The notes under the pieces: generated by a model
The model's input: the letters and a program-made list of their open reading frames with translations, nothing else
The model's database searches: none
Told to the model about the DNA's origin: nothing
Part shown: in pieces, positions 1 through 7,569 of the stretch
Layout of the letters: every line of letters begins with the position of its first letter
Position numbering within the stretch: the stretch's first letter is position 1
Source: Chloroflexota bacterium
GTDB lineage: Bacteria > Chloroflexota > Chloroflexia > Chloroflexales > Roseiflexaceae
NCBI GenBank assembly: GCA_030550675.1
Contig: JAUQOW010000012.1
Coordinates: forward strand, 1 to 37,785
DNA: 37,785 nt
Direction of reading: 5' to 3'
Made by a program: the position numbers and the translations under genes

Positions 1-1
1 G

Positions 2-520
2 CCCGGTCTGGCGCCAGCCCTTGCCGCGTTCGGTCAGGCGCCCGCGCTGCCTGAGAATGCTGCGCGCCTGCTGGACGACGGGCAACTCGTCTGTGCATTT
101 CCAGAGGGTGCGCAGGGAGCGGGGAAGCTTTTCTGGAACCGCTACCGACTGACCGGATTCGATGCGCGCGAATACATCCGGGTTGCGCTGCGCGCTGGGG
201 CGCCGATCATTCCCGTCGCGGTCATTGGCGCGGAAGAGATTTACCCTATGCTGATCAACGTCCGCCCCGTCGCCCAACTGCTGAACCTGCCCTACTTCCC
301 GTTGACGCCGCTCTTCCCGTGGTTCGGTCTGCTGGGCATCACGCCGCTGCCAAGCAAATGGTCGATCATCTTCGATACGCCGATCGATCCATCCGCTTAC
401 GGCGCTGAGGCTGCCGACGATCCGGTAACGCTTGCGCAGCTCAACGATCTGGTGCAGCGCCGGATCCAGTCGTTGCTCGACGAACGCACCGCCGCGCGAC
501 GGTCGATATTCTTTGGGTGA
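2..520 (+). CDS. PlsC-type lysophospholipid acyltransferase, C-terminal part (5' end outside window)
   Basis: The frame is open from the left edge, so the start and the HX4D catalytic box lie outside the window. The visible part has the FPEG block (FPEGAQGAGK) followed by a tract ending PVAVIGAEEIYP, both typical of 1-acylglycerol-3-phosphate acyltransferase-like enzymes that transfer acyl chains to glycerolipids at the inner membrane. A hydrophobic loop (LLNLPYFPLTPLFPWFGLLG) fits interfacial binding. The protein ends with a basic, helical tail. An internal ATG at 248 is not the start, because the family motifs lie upstream of it. Which acyl acceptor is used cannot be told from this fragment. 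Confidence 0.8.
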   Translation, partial: PGLAPALAAFGQAPALPENAARLLDDGQLVCAFPEGAQGAGKLFWNRYRLTGFDAREYIRVALRAGAPIIPVAVIGAEEIYPMLINVRPVAQLLNLPYFPLTPLFPWFGLLGITPLPSKWSIIFDTPIDPSAYGAEAADDPVTLAQLNDLVQRRIQSLLDERTAARRSIFFG

Positions 521-525
521 GCAAG

Positions 526-563
526 AACGTTGAATGTTGAACGTTCAACGTTCAACGTTCAAC
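526..563. repeat. ACGTTCAAC-type short repeat array
   Basis: Overlapping copies of GTTGAA/ACGTTCAAC in both orientations fill the gap between two convergent genes and can fold on themselves. The same family recurs at 3250-3316, 15351-15362 and 19896-19931. The stop codon and last residues of the minus-strand glycosyltransferase lie inside this array. Confidence 0.8.
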
Positions 564-1609
564 CTGTCATCCTCCCCTGCTCTCGCCTCCTGGCTCTCCG
601 CCAGGCGCTGTTCGAGGCGATCCAGGCGCGCCTGCATTTCTCGGCGCCATGCCAGGTCGGCAATTTCCTGCGAGCGGACTCGGTAGAGCACTTCCTCGAT
701 CAGGCGCCGCGTTCCGCCGATTCGGTCCGCCAGGAGACCGATGAGGAAGATAATGAAGCCAAGAATGAGCGCCGTGCTGCCGACCGCCAGCGATTGGGCG
801 TTGTCCTGCGGGAAGTTATCGACCAGTCGGCGCATCAGGTAGACGTACAGCGCGCGTCCCAGAAAGAGAACTCCAGCTATCAGGAACGGCAGCGCAATGT
901 AGGTGAACGTCTTGAGCGGCTCGTATGCCGTGTAGGTGCGTACAATCGTGGACGCCTGCCGCTTGATGAAGTTCCAGTTGCCAGTGTGCAACCGCGATGC
1001 GCGGCGCACCGGATTGGTCGAAATCGGCACCGTCTGGATCGTCAGGCGCCGCTTGCCCGCCTGGATCAGGTTTTCCACCGTGTACGAAAAATCACTCGTG
1101 ACAAACGTGCGCAGCGCCGCCTCACGCGAGAGCGCGCGAAAGCCGCTTACCGTGTCTGGCACATTCGTGCCCGAAGCCCAGCGCACCACACTGCTGCCGA
1201 CCACCTGCAACACCTTTTTCAACGGCGAAAAATGCGCATTGCTCTCGATCTGACGGTCGCCGATCACCATATCCGCCTGCCCTGCCAGGATCGGCGCGAT
1301 CAGGCGGGGAATCTCATAACCCGGATACTGATTGTCTCCATCCGTATTGACAATAATATCGGCGCCGAGGCGCAGCGCCGTGTCGATGCCGGTCTGATAG
1401 GCGGTCGCCAGCCCTTTGCGACTGGTGTGGCGCACCACGTGGTCGGCGCCGTGCGCCAGCGCAACGGCAATGGTATCATCGGTGCACCCGTCGTCGATGA
1501 TCAGCACTTCAACGCTATCGATGCCGGGAATCTCGCGCGGAATATCGGCGAGGACGCGCGCAATCGACTCAGCCTCGTTGAGCACGGGGATCTGGACAAT
1601 CAGCTTCAT
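545..1609 (-). CDS. Family 2 glycosyltransferase (polyprenyl-phosphate sugar transferase-like) with two C-terminal membrane helices
   Basis: The N-terminal 220 residues are a GT-A domain: the start MKLIVQIPVLNEAES, the nucleotide-binding stretch VLIIDDGCTDDT near residue 35, and the metal-binding NTDGDNQYP near residue 90, all as in DPM1-like enzymes that move a sugar from a nucleotide donor to a lipid phosphate. Two hydrophobic helices follow (about 235-260 and 275-297), then a charged coiled-coil tail. This anchors the enzyme with a cytoplasmic catalytic domain. It faces an LCP gene across a 101-bp divergent gap and converges on an acyltransferase, so a cell-envelope glycan role is likely. 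The last residues (RLNVER) are encoded by intergenic repeat DNA, so the C-terminus was probably remodelled by the repeat. No strong ribosome-binding site is visible before the ATG. Confidence 0.85.
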   Translation of the reverse strand: MKLIVQIPVLNEAESIARVLADIPREIPGIDSVEVLIIDDGCTDDTIAVALAHGADHVVRHTSRKGLATAYQTGIDTALRLGADIIVNTDGDNQYPGYEIPRLIAPILAGQADMVIGDRQIESNAHFSPLKKVLQVVGSSVVRWASGTNVPDTVSGFRALSREAALRTFVTSDFSYTVENLIQAGKRRLTIQTVPISTNPVRRASRLHTGNWNFIKRQASTIVRTYTAYEPLKTFTYIALPFLIAGVLFLGRALYVYLMRRLVDNFPQDNAQSLAVGSTALILGFIIFLIGLLADRIGGTRRLIEEVLYRVRSQEIADLAWRREMQARLDRLEQRLAESQEARAGEDDRLNVER

Positions 1610-1710
1610 ATGTGTTACGAATATGTCATCAATTGTGCAGCGCGATTCTAGCCGAGCATGGCAGAATTGTAAAGCGCAGTCGCCTGATTGAACGATGATG
1701 CCGCGGTGGT

Positions 1711-3240
1711 ATGGAACATCGGATGCTGGACTGCAACGAAGCGCGGCGATTGATCAATCGCGGCATCACGCCGGGTTCTACGCGCTCTGACCGGCGCGCG
1801 CTGGGATTCCATCTTGCGCGCTGCCCTGCGTGTCGGGCATACCGCATGCACAGCAGCGACGAGATGCTCACCTCACTCCTGGAGACCCCGCTTGATGCGT
1901 CCACGCCTTCACCAGCGCGGCCCTCCCGGCGATCCCGGCAAACAGCGCATGCGATCCGGAACGTAAGTCTGGCGCTGGCAGGCATCGCCGCTGTCCTGGG
2001 GATTATCTTCGTCGGGCGGCTGGCGATAGCTTTCGCCTCCATCGCAGGCAGCATCGGCGCAATGGCAGGCAACGCTGATCATGCGCGGGTCGCGCCGCCT
2101 GCGACGATCCCGCCGGAACTGGCGACCCTCATACCGCCGACTGTACCGCCGCCAGCGTGGGCATACGCCCGTTCCACAACAACCGCATCGCCTCGTGAAA
2201 CCGAAGCGCTGACGCATCCCGCCGAACCCTCGGAGTCGCCGCGCCCGACCGCTGCAGCGGCGGAAGAGTCGCTCGCGCCAGTCGCTCCGGCGGCGCCATC
2301 GCCGACCATTGCGGCGCCATCACCGATCCCGCCGACCATCACACCCATTCCGCTGCGCCCCGATTATCGTCCGGGAGCGCCAACCCCGCCGCTCGTCCCG
2401 CTCCCGACGCTGGCGAACGCGCCTCAACGAGCGCCGCCGCCGGGTGCGGCAATCAATGTGCTGTTGCTGGGCATCGACCGACGACCGGGAGAAACGTTCC
2501 CGGCGCGCGCTGATGCAATCATCGTGGCGCGCATCGAACCAGAGCGTCGCCGGGTTGCGCTCCTCTCGCTGCCGCGCGACCTGGTGGCGCCGATTCCGGG
2601 ATGGGGTTGGGCGCGGATCAATGCTGCGACAGTTTACGGTGAACTGAACCCGGCGCTTGGCGGAGGGGTCGCGCTCACGCGGCGCACGATCAGCGAGTTT
2701 CTATCCATCCCAATCGATTACACCGTCACCATCGATTTCAACGGCTTCATTGGCGCAATCGACGCCATTGGCGGCGTGACGATTGATGTGCCGGCGGAAC
2801 TCTACGATCCGCTCTATCCGACGATGGACTACGGGTATACCGTTGCGCATTTCCGCCCTGGCGTTCAGCATATGGACGGCGCGCGCGCCTTGATGTACGC
2901 CCGTATCCGGCACATGGACAGCGATTGGGAACGGATGAAGCGCCAGCAGGCGGTTATTGTCGCGGCGCTCGCGCAGGTGCGTGAGCGCGATGTCGTCGGG
3001 CGCCTGGAAAGCATCGCCGCACTGATGACCGCGCTGCGCGGCTACGTGGTCACCGACATCCCGGAGACGCAACTCCTCGGTCTGGCATGGGCGTTCCGCG
3101 ACTTTACCCCCGATCAGATCGAACGTTACACGCTCGACGCCAGCTACGTCAGCGTTGGCGCGCCAGGCGACCCTTACGCGCAATACGCGCTGCCGGGCGC
3201 CGTTGACACCCTGCGCGCGCGTCTGTTGGGGATAAGATAA
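1711..3240 (+). CDS. LytR-CpsA-Psr (LCP) family protein with N-terminal zinc-finger anti-sigma-like head
   Basis: The protein has 509 residues. Residues 8-41 carry Cys8, His34, Cys38 and Cys41 (HLARCPAC), the HxxxCxxC pattern of zf-HC2/ZAS anti-sigma domains. A membrane helix follows (about 85-110), then a long Pro/Thr/Ala-rich linker (about 120-240). The LCP catalytic domain comes last, beginning INVLLLGIDRRPGE with the family's LSLPRDLVAPIPG and arginine-rich YARIRHMDSDWERMKRQQ. LCP enzymes transfer polyprenyl-linked glycans onto peptidoglycan or proteins outside the cell. The zinc head would be cytoplasmic. No sigma factor gene is next to it. A nearby alternative ATG at 1726 would keep Cys8. 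Divergent from the glycosyltransferase gene. Confidence 0.85.
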   Translation: MEHRMLDCNEARRLINRGITPGSTRSDRRALGFHLARCPACRAYRMHSSDEMLTSLLETPLDASTPSPARPSRRSRQTAHAIRNVSLALAGIAAVLGIIFVGRLAIAFASIAGSIGAMAGNADHARVAPPATIPPELATLIPPTVPPPAWAYARSTTTASPRETEALTHPAEPSESPRPTAAAAEESLAPVAPAAPSPTIAAPSPIPPTITPIPLRPDYRPGAPTPPLVPLPTLANAPQRAPPPGAAINVLLLGIDRRPGETFPARADAIIVARIEPERRRVALLSLPRDLVAPIPGWGWARINAATVYGELNPALGGGVALTRRTISEFLSIPIDYTVTIDFNGFIGAIDAIGGVTIDVPAELYDPLYPTMDYGYTVAHFRPGVQHMDGARALMYARIRHMDSDWERMKRQQAVIVAALAQVRERDVVGRLESIAALMTALRGYVVTDIPETQLLGLAWAFRDFTPDQIERYTLDASYVSVGAPGDPYAQYALPGAVDTLRARLLGIR

Positions 3241-3249
3241 CCAGGCTAA

Positions 3250-3316
3250 TGTTCAACGTTCAATGTCCTGACGCGCGTCTGTAACGTTCAACCTTCAACC
3301 TTCAACCTTCAACCTT
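3250..3316. repeat. TTCAACCTTCAACC / ACGTTCAAC repeat array
   Basis: Just after the LCP stop lie two GTTCAAC units, a spacer, then at least four tandem CTTCAAC units. It is the same dispersed family as at 526-563. It has no stable stem with a T-run, so it is not a convincing intrinsic terminator. Confidence 0.75.
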
Positions 3317-3353
3317 CCTCCCCCTTTACCGGCATGCTAACATACATATTTGA

Positions 3354-3367
3354 GGGTGTACACACCC
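3354..3367 (+). promoter_or_regulatory. Operator-like inverted repeat upstream of NTPase cluster gene A
   Basis: GGGTGT-AC-ACACCC is a perfect 6-2-6 inverted repeat 18 bp before the start codon of the membrane protein gene. An AT-rich stretch (CTAACATACATATTT) just upstream could hold a -10 element. The site would overlap the transcript start or leader. No regulator can be assigned. Confidence 0.4.
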
Positions 3368-3385
3368 GTAGAAGGGGGAGCGAAC

Positions 3386-5761
3386 ATGCTGCCAGCGCTC
3401 TGGGTATTGCCCGCAATCCTCATCGTTGTGATCAGCATCGTCATCTGGCTGCACATCCGAACGTATGCTGGCGCCGCGACGGCGCAGCGCTGGAAGGAAC
3501 GGTTGTGGCCCGTCGTGTTTCTGGGGGTGTCTATTTCTCTCGTGTTTTACGCCACCCTCGCCGGGATTGAGGAGGATATCGTCGAACGTCAGGCATCCGC
3601 CACTGTTTCGGCGCCGCTTACTGGACATTCCCTCTTCGTCCGTTACCCGCACACGCTGCGTTTTGAAACGCCAGAGACCGACCCCTTGACACTGACCGTC
3701 TGGCTCGAACGGGATGCCGGCGCTGCGCCGTTGACCTTCACCGTCGAACTGAGCAGCAGCGCCGTGTTGTTTGTCGATGCCGCCGGAATGCCGATTGCGC
3801 CGCAACTGACGTTGCGCGGCGATAGCGGATCGCTGCCGCAGTTAATGCGCATTCAACCGCTGGCATCGAACAAGAGCGAGCGGCTGATCGTTGATATGAT
3901 CGTCCGTGATGTTACCGGACAGGCGTTGCTGAACGAGCCTCTGAGGTTGACCCTCGCACGTGAATCGCAAACGGCGTTCTACTGGCGCGTATTCAGGCGC
4001 CGTTTCTTCGGCGACGCCGGGCTGGCGCTGGCAGTGGCGTCAGCCGTGCTCGGCATCGGCTGGCAACTGCTCAACGAAGGACGACAGACGCGCGTCAACC
4101 AGCAGCGCGATCGCATTCGCGAACTGCGCGACCTCTTTGATCGCGATTTGCTGGAATGGGCGCTTGCGTCCCGGGCGCTGGAACAGGAAGCAGAGCAGGG
4201 CTGGGAGGAGCAGGTGCGTCACGAATTGCGCGAAACGCTCAAAAAGCACGAACAGCAACTGACCAACAGGGCAACGCAGGAGCGTGTGAAACATCTGCTC
4301 CACGAAGCAGCGGAGTACTATCGCAACGGTGACATCCAGCGCTGCAATACCGCGCTCGACTTTGTCTTTCGGGCATATGCTTCGAACTATGAAGAACTCA
4401 AGAGTCTTCCGCGCCAGTTGCCTGATGCGCGCACGGCAGACCGGCAGCAGGTTGAAACCATCCTGCGCGTGTGTGGGGGGTTGCTTCAGCGCTTCCCGGA
4501 GGATGCACGTGAACTCGCAGCGGCTGCGCTCGAGATGCTGGCATCTCAACCTGATGGACATGAAGCGAAACAATGCCTGCTGCAGTTCATGCGTGCGCCT
4601 GGCAATGAACCTGGCGCTGCCGAACTCAGCGAACTGGCGACCGGCGATTTACGGATACGGGGGCGTCTGACGGATCATTTCCCGTGGGCGATCGCGTGGC
4701 CGCCGATCCCGCCTGCGCCTGGAACAGTCGCTCGACCGGAGCCGGTTGACGCCTGGCTGCACGCCAATGAGCTGAAGATACACCCGTTCGATGCGCGCGA
4801 GTTATTGAGCTGTCCGGGGTTTCTGAAGGGGGTCGATCTGCAACGATCACGGCAAGAGACTATAATACGAGCGGAGTCGCTCATCATCATCGATCACGGC
4901 TTTGATCGCTACTGCGCCGCAGTTGCGCTCTATAACGAACTGCGTAAATCAATCGAGCGACGGATGCCGGTCATGGTCAAACTGTCCGATCAGCATGCGA
5001 CCGGGCGCAGCGAGGCGATACACCATCTGGCGCAGTCGGCAGGAACGGCATGGCTTCGTTTGATCGCCGTTCAGCCAGAAGTGTTGCTGTGGCTGCCAGA
5101 CGATGAACAGGCGCTGCTGGCGGAATGGCTCGTGTGGATTAGCGGTTCGCCGAAGGCGTTGCGGCAGCGACTCCGGCGCGCCGGGTTGAAGAACGACTCT
5201 CAAGATCAGGTTGTCCTGCGACGACTCGACGACTTGTTGACCGGCATTGATAAAGCAGCGCTGCATCCCGGTATGTACCTCAACTGGCTGGCGATCCGTC
5301 CGCCAGGGGTCGATCACACGCGCCTGATTGTCGTTGATGATACCAGAAACCAACACGCCGGTCCGCTCGTCGATGTGCTGTTTGAAGTGCAGGATGCCGG
5401 AGTCACGTGGACCATCGTGACTTCGCCAGCGCACGGACCGATGTTCACCCCGGTTTGGACCATCGCTCTGCAATGGTCAGAACACGAATTGCTCGATCTG
5501 CTGAATGTCGCAGTTGCCAGCGCAGATGGACCCGCGCAAACCTTGATCGATCTGGTCGAAATGGAAGATATCGCATTGAAGGAAAAGGAAGAGGAGTTTC
5601 TGCTCGACACGCTCAAGTATGCGCACGGTTCGTTTGAACGTGCACTGGCGATCTGTCGGCGCGCGCTTGCGCATCATCTCGACAGTCATCCCGATCCGAA
5701 CGATCCGGACTATCTCTTCCTGAACGAGAGCGATTTCAAAGCCGCCCTGATGGATGCATAA
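3386..5761 (+). CDS. Cluster gene A: membrane protein with extracytoplasmic domain, coiled coil and degenerate P-loop ATPase domain
   Basis: The ATG at 3386 is preceded by GGGGGAG; a TTG at 3350 in the same frame would run through the inverted repeat and is less likely. The 791-residue protein has two N-terminal membrane helices (about 3-24 and 42-62), a beta-rich segment with no Cys pairs (about 75-195), a third helix (207-228), a charged coiled coil (230-300) and a soluble helical region. Residues 462-791 parallel the ATPases of genes B and C in block order: a Pro-Phe entry motif (IHPFDARELL), a hydrophobic strand where Walker A should be (SLIIIDHGFDRY, no GxxGxGKT), a Walker B-like strand (RLIVVDD, 646-652) and a final strand (WTIVTSP). 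I infer an inactive ATPase that acts as a scaffold or membrane sensor. Its stop codon overlaps the start of gene B. Confidence 0.75.
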   Translation: MLPALWVLPAILIVVISIVIWLHIRTYAGAATAQRWKERLWPVVFLGVSISLVFYATLAGIEEDIVERQASATVSAPLTGHSLFVRYPHTLRFETPETDPLTLTVWLERDAGAAPLTFTVELSSSAVLFVDAAGMPIAPQLTLRGDSGSLPQLMRIQPLASNKSERLIVDMIVRDVTGQALLNEPLRLTLARESQTAFYWRVFRRRFFGDAGLALAVASAVLGIGWQLLNEGRQTRVNQQRDRIRELRDLFDRDLLEWALASRALEQEAEQGWEEQVRHELRETLKKHEQQLTNRATQERVKHLLHEAAEYYRNGDIQRCNTALDFVFRAYASNYEELKSLPRQLPDARTADRQQVETILRVCGGLLQRFPEDARELAAAALEMLASQPDGHEAKQCLLQFMRAPGNEPGAAELSELATGDLRIRGRLTDHFPWAIAWPPIPPAPGTVARPEPVDAWLHANELKIHPFDARELLSCPGFLKGVDLQRSRQETIIRAESLIIIDHGFDRYCAAVALYNELRKSIERRMPVMVKLSDQHATGRSEAIHHLAQSAGTAWLRLIAVQPEVLLWLPDDEQALLAEWLVWISGSPKALRQRLRRAGLKNDSQDQVVLRRLDDLLTGIDKAALHPGMYLNWLAIRPPGVDHTRLIVVDDTRNQHAGPLVDVLFEVQDAGVTWTIVTSPAHGPMFTPVWTIALQWSEHELLDLLNVAVASADGPAQTLIDLVEMEDIALKEKEEEFLLDTLKYAHGSFERALAICRRALAHHLDSHPDPNDPDYLFLNESDFKAALMDA

Positions 5762-7146
5762 TGGAACCGGATCGCCACAGCATAGCCGCTGAAGCCTTCG
5801 ATGCCCTGTCAGCGGAGCGTGAACCGCGTCTGCAACCGGCGGTGTTCGTCGAGCCGCCGCAGTATGCGGCGTATGCCAGTATGCGCTCGTTTGTGGTATT
5901 CGGTGATGGCGGCTCAGGCAAGACAGCGCTGCGGTTGGCGCTGACACGCCAGGCGATGCCGGAACAGGCTCCGCCGACCATCCTGGTCGTTCACTGGCAG
6001 CCGGATCCATTCGAGGGGGTCCAGGGCAGCCCTGCCGTGCGCCTCTTCGTGCGTCAGGCGCTGGAAGCCTGCGCCGAGATGTTGCTCACGACATTCGCCC
6101 GCCACCCGCACCTGTTTCACGACGCGCCGCCGACGGCGCAAATGGCTGCGCACTGGTTTATCCAGACCTTCGCAGATCACGACCGGCGCCATCTGCTGGA
6201 GGTCATCGAAGAGGAGATCGAATCTGCAGAAGGACGATCCCTCTCCCGTCGCCTGGTCACCGATCCCGCGTCGCCGGTGTTGCACGCAGAGGTCGCCGAA
6301 CAACGCATCATCGCCCTTCTGACGACGACGCTCCAGCGGATGGGTCTGCGCGGGGTGTGGGTGATGGTCGATGGGTTTGAGCCGTGGCTGCACAGTGCAG
6401 AGTCTTCTCTGTCTGATCTGCTGCGCGCCATTCTTTCGACGCTCGAACTCTTCGATCTGAATGGCTTTGCAATCAAGATGTTCGCGCCGCGCGCGCTGGA
6501 ACCGGTCATTGCCAGCAGTTGGGGCGCCGTCAAAGGACGTGTCGATCTCTACACCCTCTCATGGACGCCAGACCAGTTGACTCTGATTACCGAACGTCAT
6601 ATCGCGGCGAAGATCGGCAGATCGCAAGCGACGCTTGGCGACCTGTGCGCTGCAGACGACGGGGTGCGCGCATGGCTGCAACGCTACGGCGGCGGCACGC
6701 CGCGCGGCTGGCTCAAACTCATCCGTCCGCTGGTCGACGCCTTTCTGACATCCGGCGCGTCCCAACCCCTTTCGCGCGACGCCTGGCGTGAGGTGCAGCG
6801 CACTCATCCTCCGCGCCTGTTTATCGACCTTGCCACTGACCGCGTGTTCATTGGCGATGCCGAGATCAGCGGATTGCAACCGCGCCCCTACCGTCTGCTC
6901 CGCTACCTGTACGAGAACCGCACGCGGCGCGTGCCGCGCAGTGAACTCTACTATCGCGCCTACCAGGGGCTTGCCGAAGAACCGCGCGCTCACCACGATC
7001 GCGGCTGGGAAGACCCTGCCGACTGGAACAATGTGCTCGATAATGCGCTGCTGCGTCTGCGCAAAATCATCGAACCCGATCCGCGCCACCCGGTCTATAT
7101 TCTGACTGACCGCGGCTGGGGCGTGAAGCTGGAGAATGCATTGTAG
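5761..7146 (+). CDS. Cluster gene B: P-loop ATPase fused to C-terminal OmpR/PhoB-type winged helix
   Basis: The start overlaps the stop of gene A (TAATG), so translation is probably coupled. The 461-residue protein has an entry motif AFDALSAEREPRL, Walker A GDGGSGKT (48-55), Walker B GVWVMVDGFEP (198-208) and a sensor-like strand FAIKMFAPRALEP (236-248) shared with gene C. GGTPRGWLK (311-319) closes the helical lid. Residues 352-458 look like a trans_reg_C winged helix: RPYRLLRYLYENR, then LRLRKIIEPDPRHPVYILTDRGWGVKLE. In classical SARP/AfsR-type regulators the DNA-binding domain is N-terminal; here it is at the C-terminus. I infer a nucleotide-gated DNA-binding protein, perhaps regulating this cluster. 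Target DNA is unknown. Confidence 0.8.
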   Translation: MEPDRHSIAAEAFDALSAEREPRLQPAVFVEPPQYAAYASMRSFVVFGDGGSGKTALRLALTRQAMPEQAPPTILVVHWQPDPFEGVQGSPAVRLFVRQALEACAEMLLTTFARHPHLFHDAPPTAQMAAHWFIQTFADHDRRHLLEVIEEEIESAEGRSLSRRLVTDPASPVLHAEVAEQRIIALLTTTLQRMGLRGVWVMVDGFEPWLHSAESSLSDLLRAILSTLELFDLNGFAIKMFAPRALEPVIASSWGAVKGRVDLYTLSWTPDQLTLITERHIAAKIGRSQATLGDLCAADDGVRAWLQRYGGGTPRGWLKLIRPLVDAFLTSGASQPLSRDAWREVQRTHPPRLFIDLATDRVFIGDAEISGLQPRPYRLLRYLYENRTRRVPRSELYYRAYQGLAEEPRAHHDRGWEDPADWNNVLDNALLRLRKIIEPDPRHPVYILTDRGWGVKLENAL

Positions 7147-7208
7147 TGCGCCACTCCACGTTCAAACAAGCGCTCACAAAGGCGCAAAGGCGCAAAGATG
7201 CCACAAGC

Positions 7209-7237
7209 GCCCCTCTCCCGCGCTGCGGGAGAGGGGC
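7209..7237. repeat. GC-rich REP-like hairpin (13-bp arms, 3-nt loop)
   Basis: GCCCCTCTCCCGC and GCGGGAGAGGGGC pair perfectly around a GCT loop. No U-run follows. Near-identical hairpins lie at 18020-18046 and 23195-23221, always between genes, so this is a dispersed element that may stall polymerase or stabilise mRNA ends. Confidence 0.8.
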
Positions 7238-7411
7238 AGGGGGTGAGGGCGAAAAAGGCATCCAGGCGAGTGGCCGCTTCCCTGCGTTCATGTGTAAAAA
7301 CATTTGTGCCACTCATAAGATCCGTGTCACTTCGTGTGAGGTTTCGGTGAGGATGGAGTGACGCATGTGACAGCCATGCGCCACAAAGATGCTCTGTGCG
7401 ACGCGCTATAC

Positions 7412-7428
7412 TGTGTAAGGTTTACACA
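7412..7428. promoter_or_regulatory. 17-bp inverted repeat, candidate operator upstream of cluster gene C
   Basis: TGTGTAA-GGT-TTACACA has perfect 7-bp arms and directly abuts, sharing one base with, a TATACT hexamer (7407-7412) that could be a -10 element. A second 17-bp site of similar form (TGTAAA...TTTACA) lies at 7539-7555. Confidence 0.45.
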
Positions 7429-7538
7429 CTGCACGGCGGACTGCGAACGAGCGTTCTATCGCATTCTGATGCCATAAGAAGAACATTGTTGCTATCAGCA
7501 AAGGTCCATGCCTGATCACTTTCATGACCGCTTTGGTT

Positions 7539-7555
7539 TGTAAAAATTCTTTACA
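7539..7555. promoter_or_regulatory. Second 17-bp inverted repeat, just upstream of cluster gene C
   Basis: TGTAAA-AATTC-TTTACA has perfect 6-bp arms and ends 14 bp before the ATG at 7570. It has the same overall length and the same TGT...ACA ends as the site at 7412-7428, suggesting one dimeric repressor or activator. No Shine-Dalgarno sequence is evident between it and the start codon. Confidence 0.4.
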
Positions 7556-7569
7556 CCTTTGGATTGGTT

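Larger units (their letters stand above)
7147..7569. other. 423-bp intergenic control region between cluster genes B and C
   Basis: No credible gene is present. It opens with a copy of the dispersed CAAAGGCGCAAAGGCGCAAAG repeat (from about 7178), then a perfect hairpin at 7209-7237, then AT-richer DNA with two 17-bp inverted repeats. The gap suggests that C-D-E are transcribed separately from A-B. Confidence 0.7.

Noticed and set aside
530-1651. Open frame of about 373 codons antisense to the glycosyltransferase
   Set aside because: Composition is Arg/Gln/His-rich shadow coding; the opposite strand has a clear GT2 domain.
7209-7237. Intrinsic terminator for cluster genes A-B
   Set aside because: The stem is strong but no T-run follows, and the same hairpin recurs elsewhere as a dispersed repeat.
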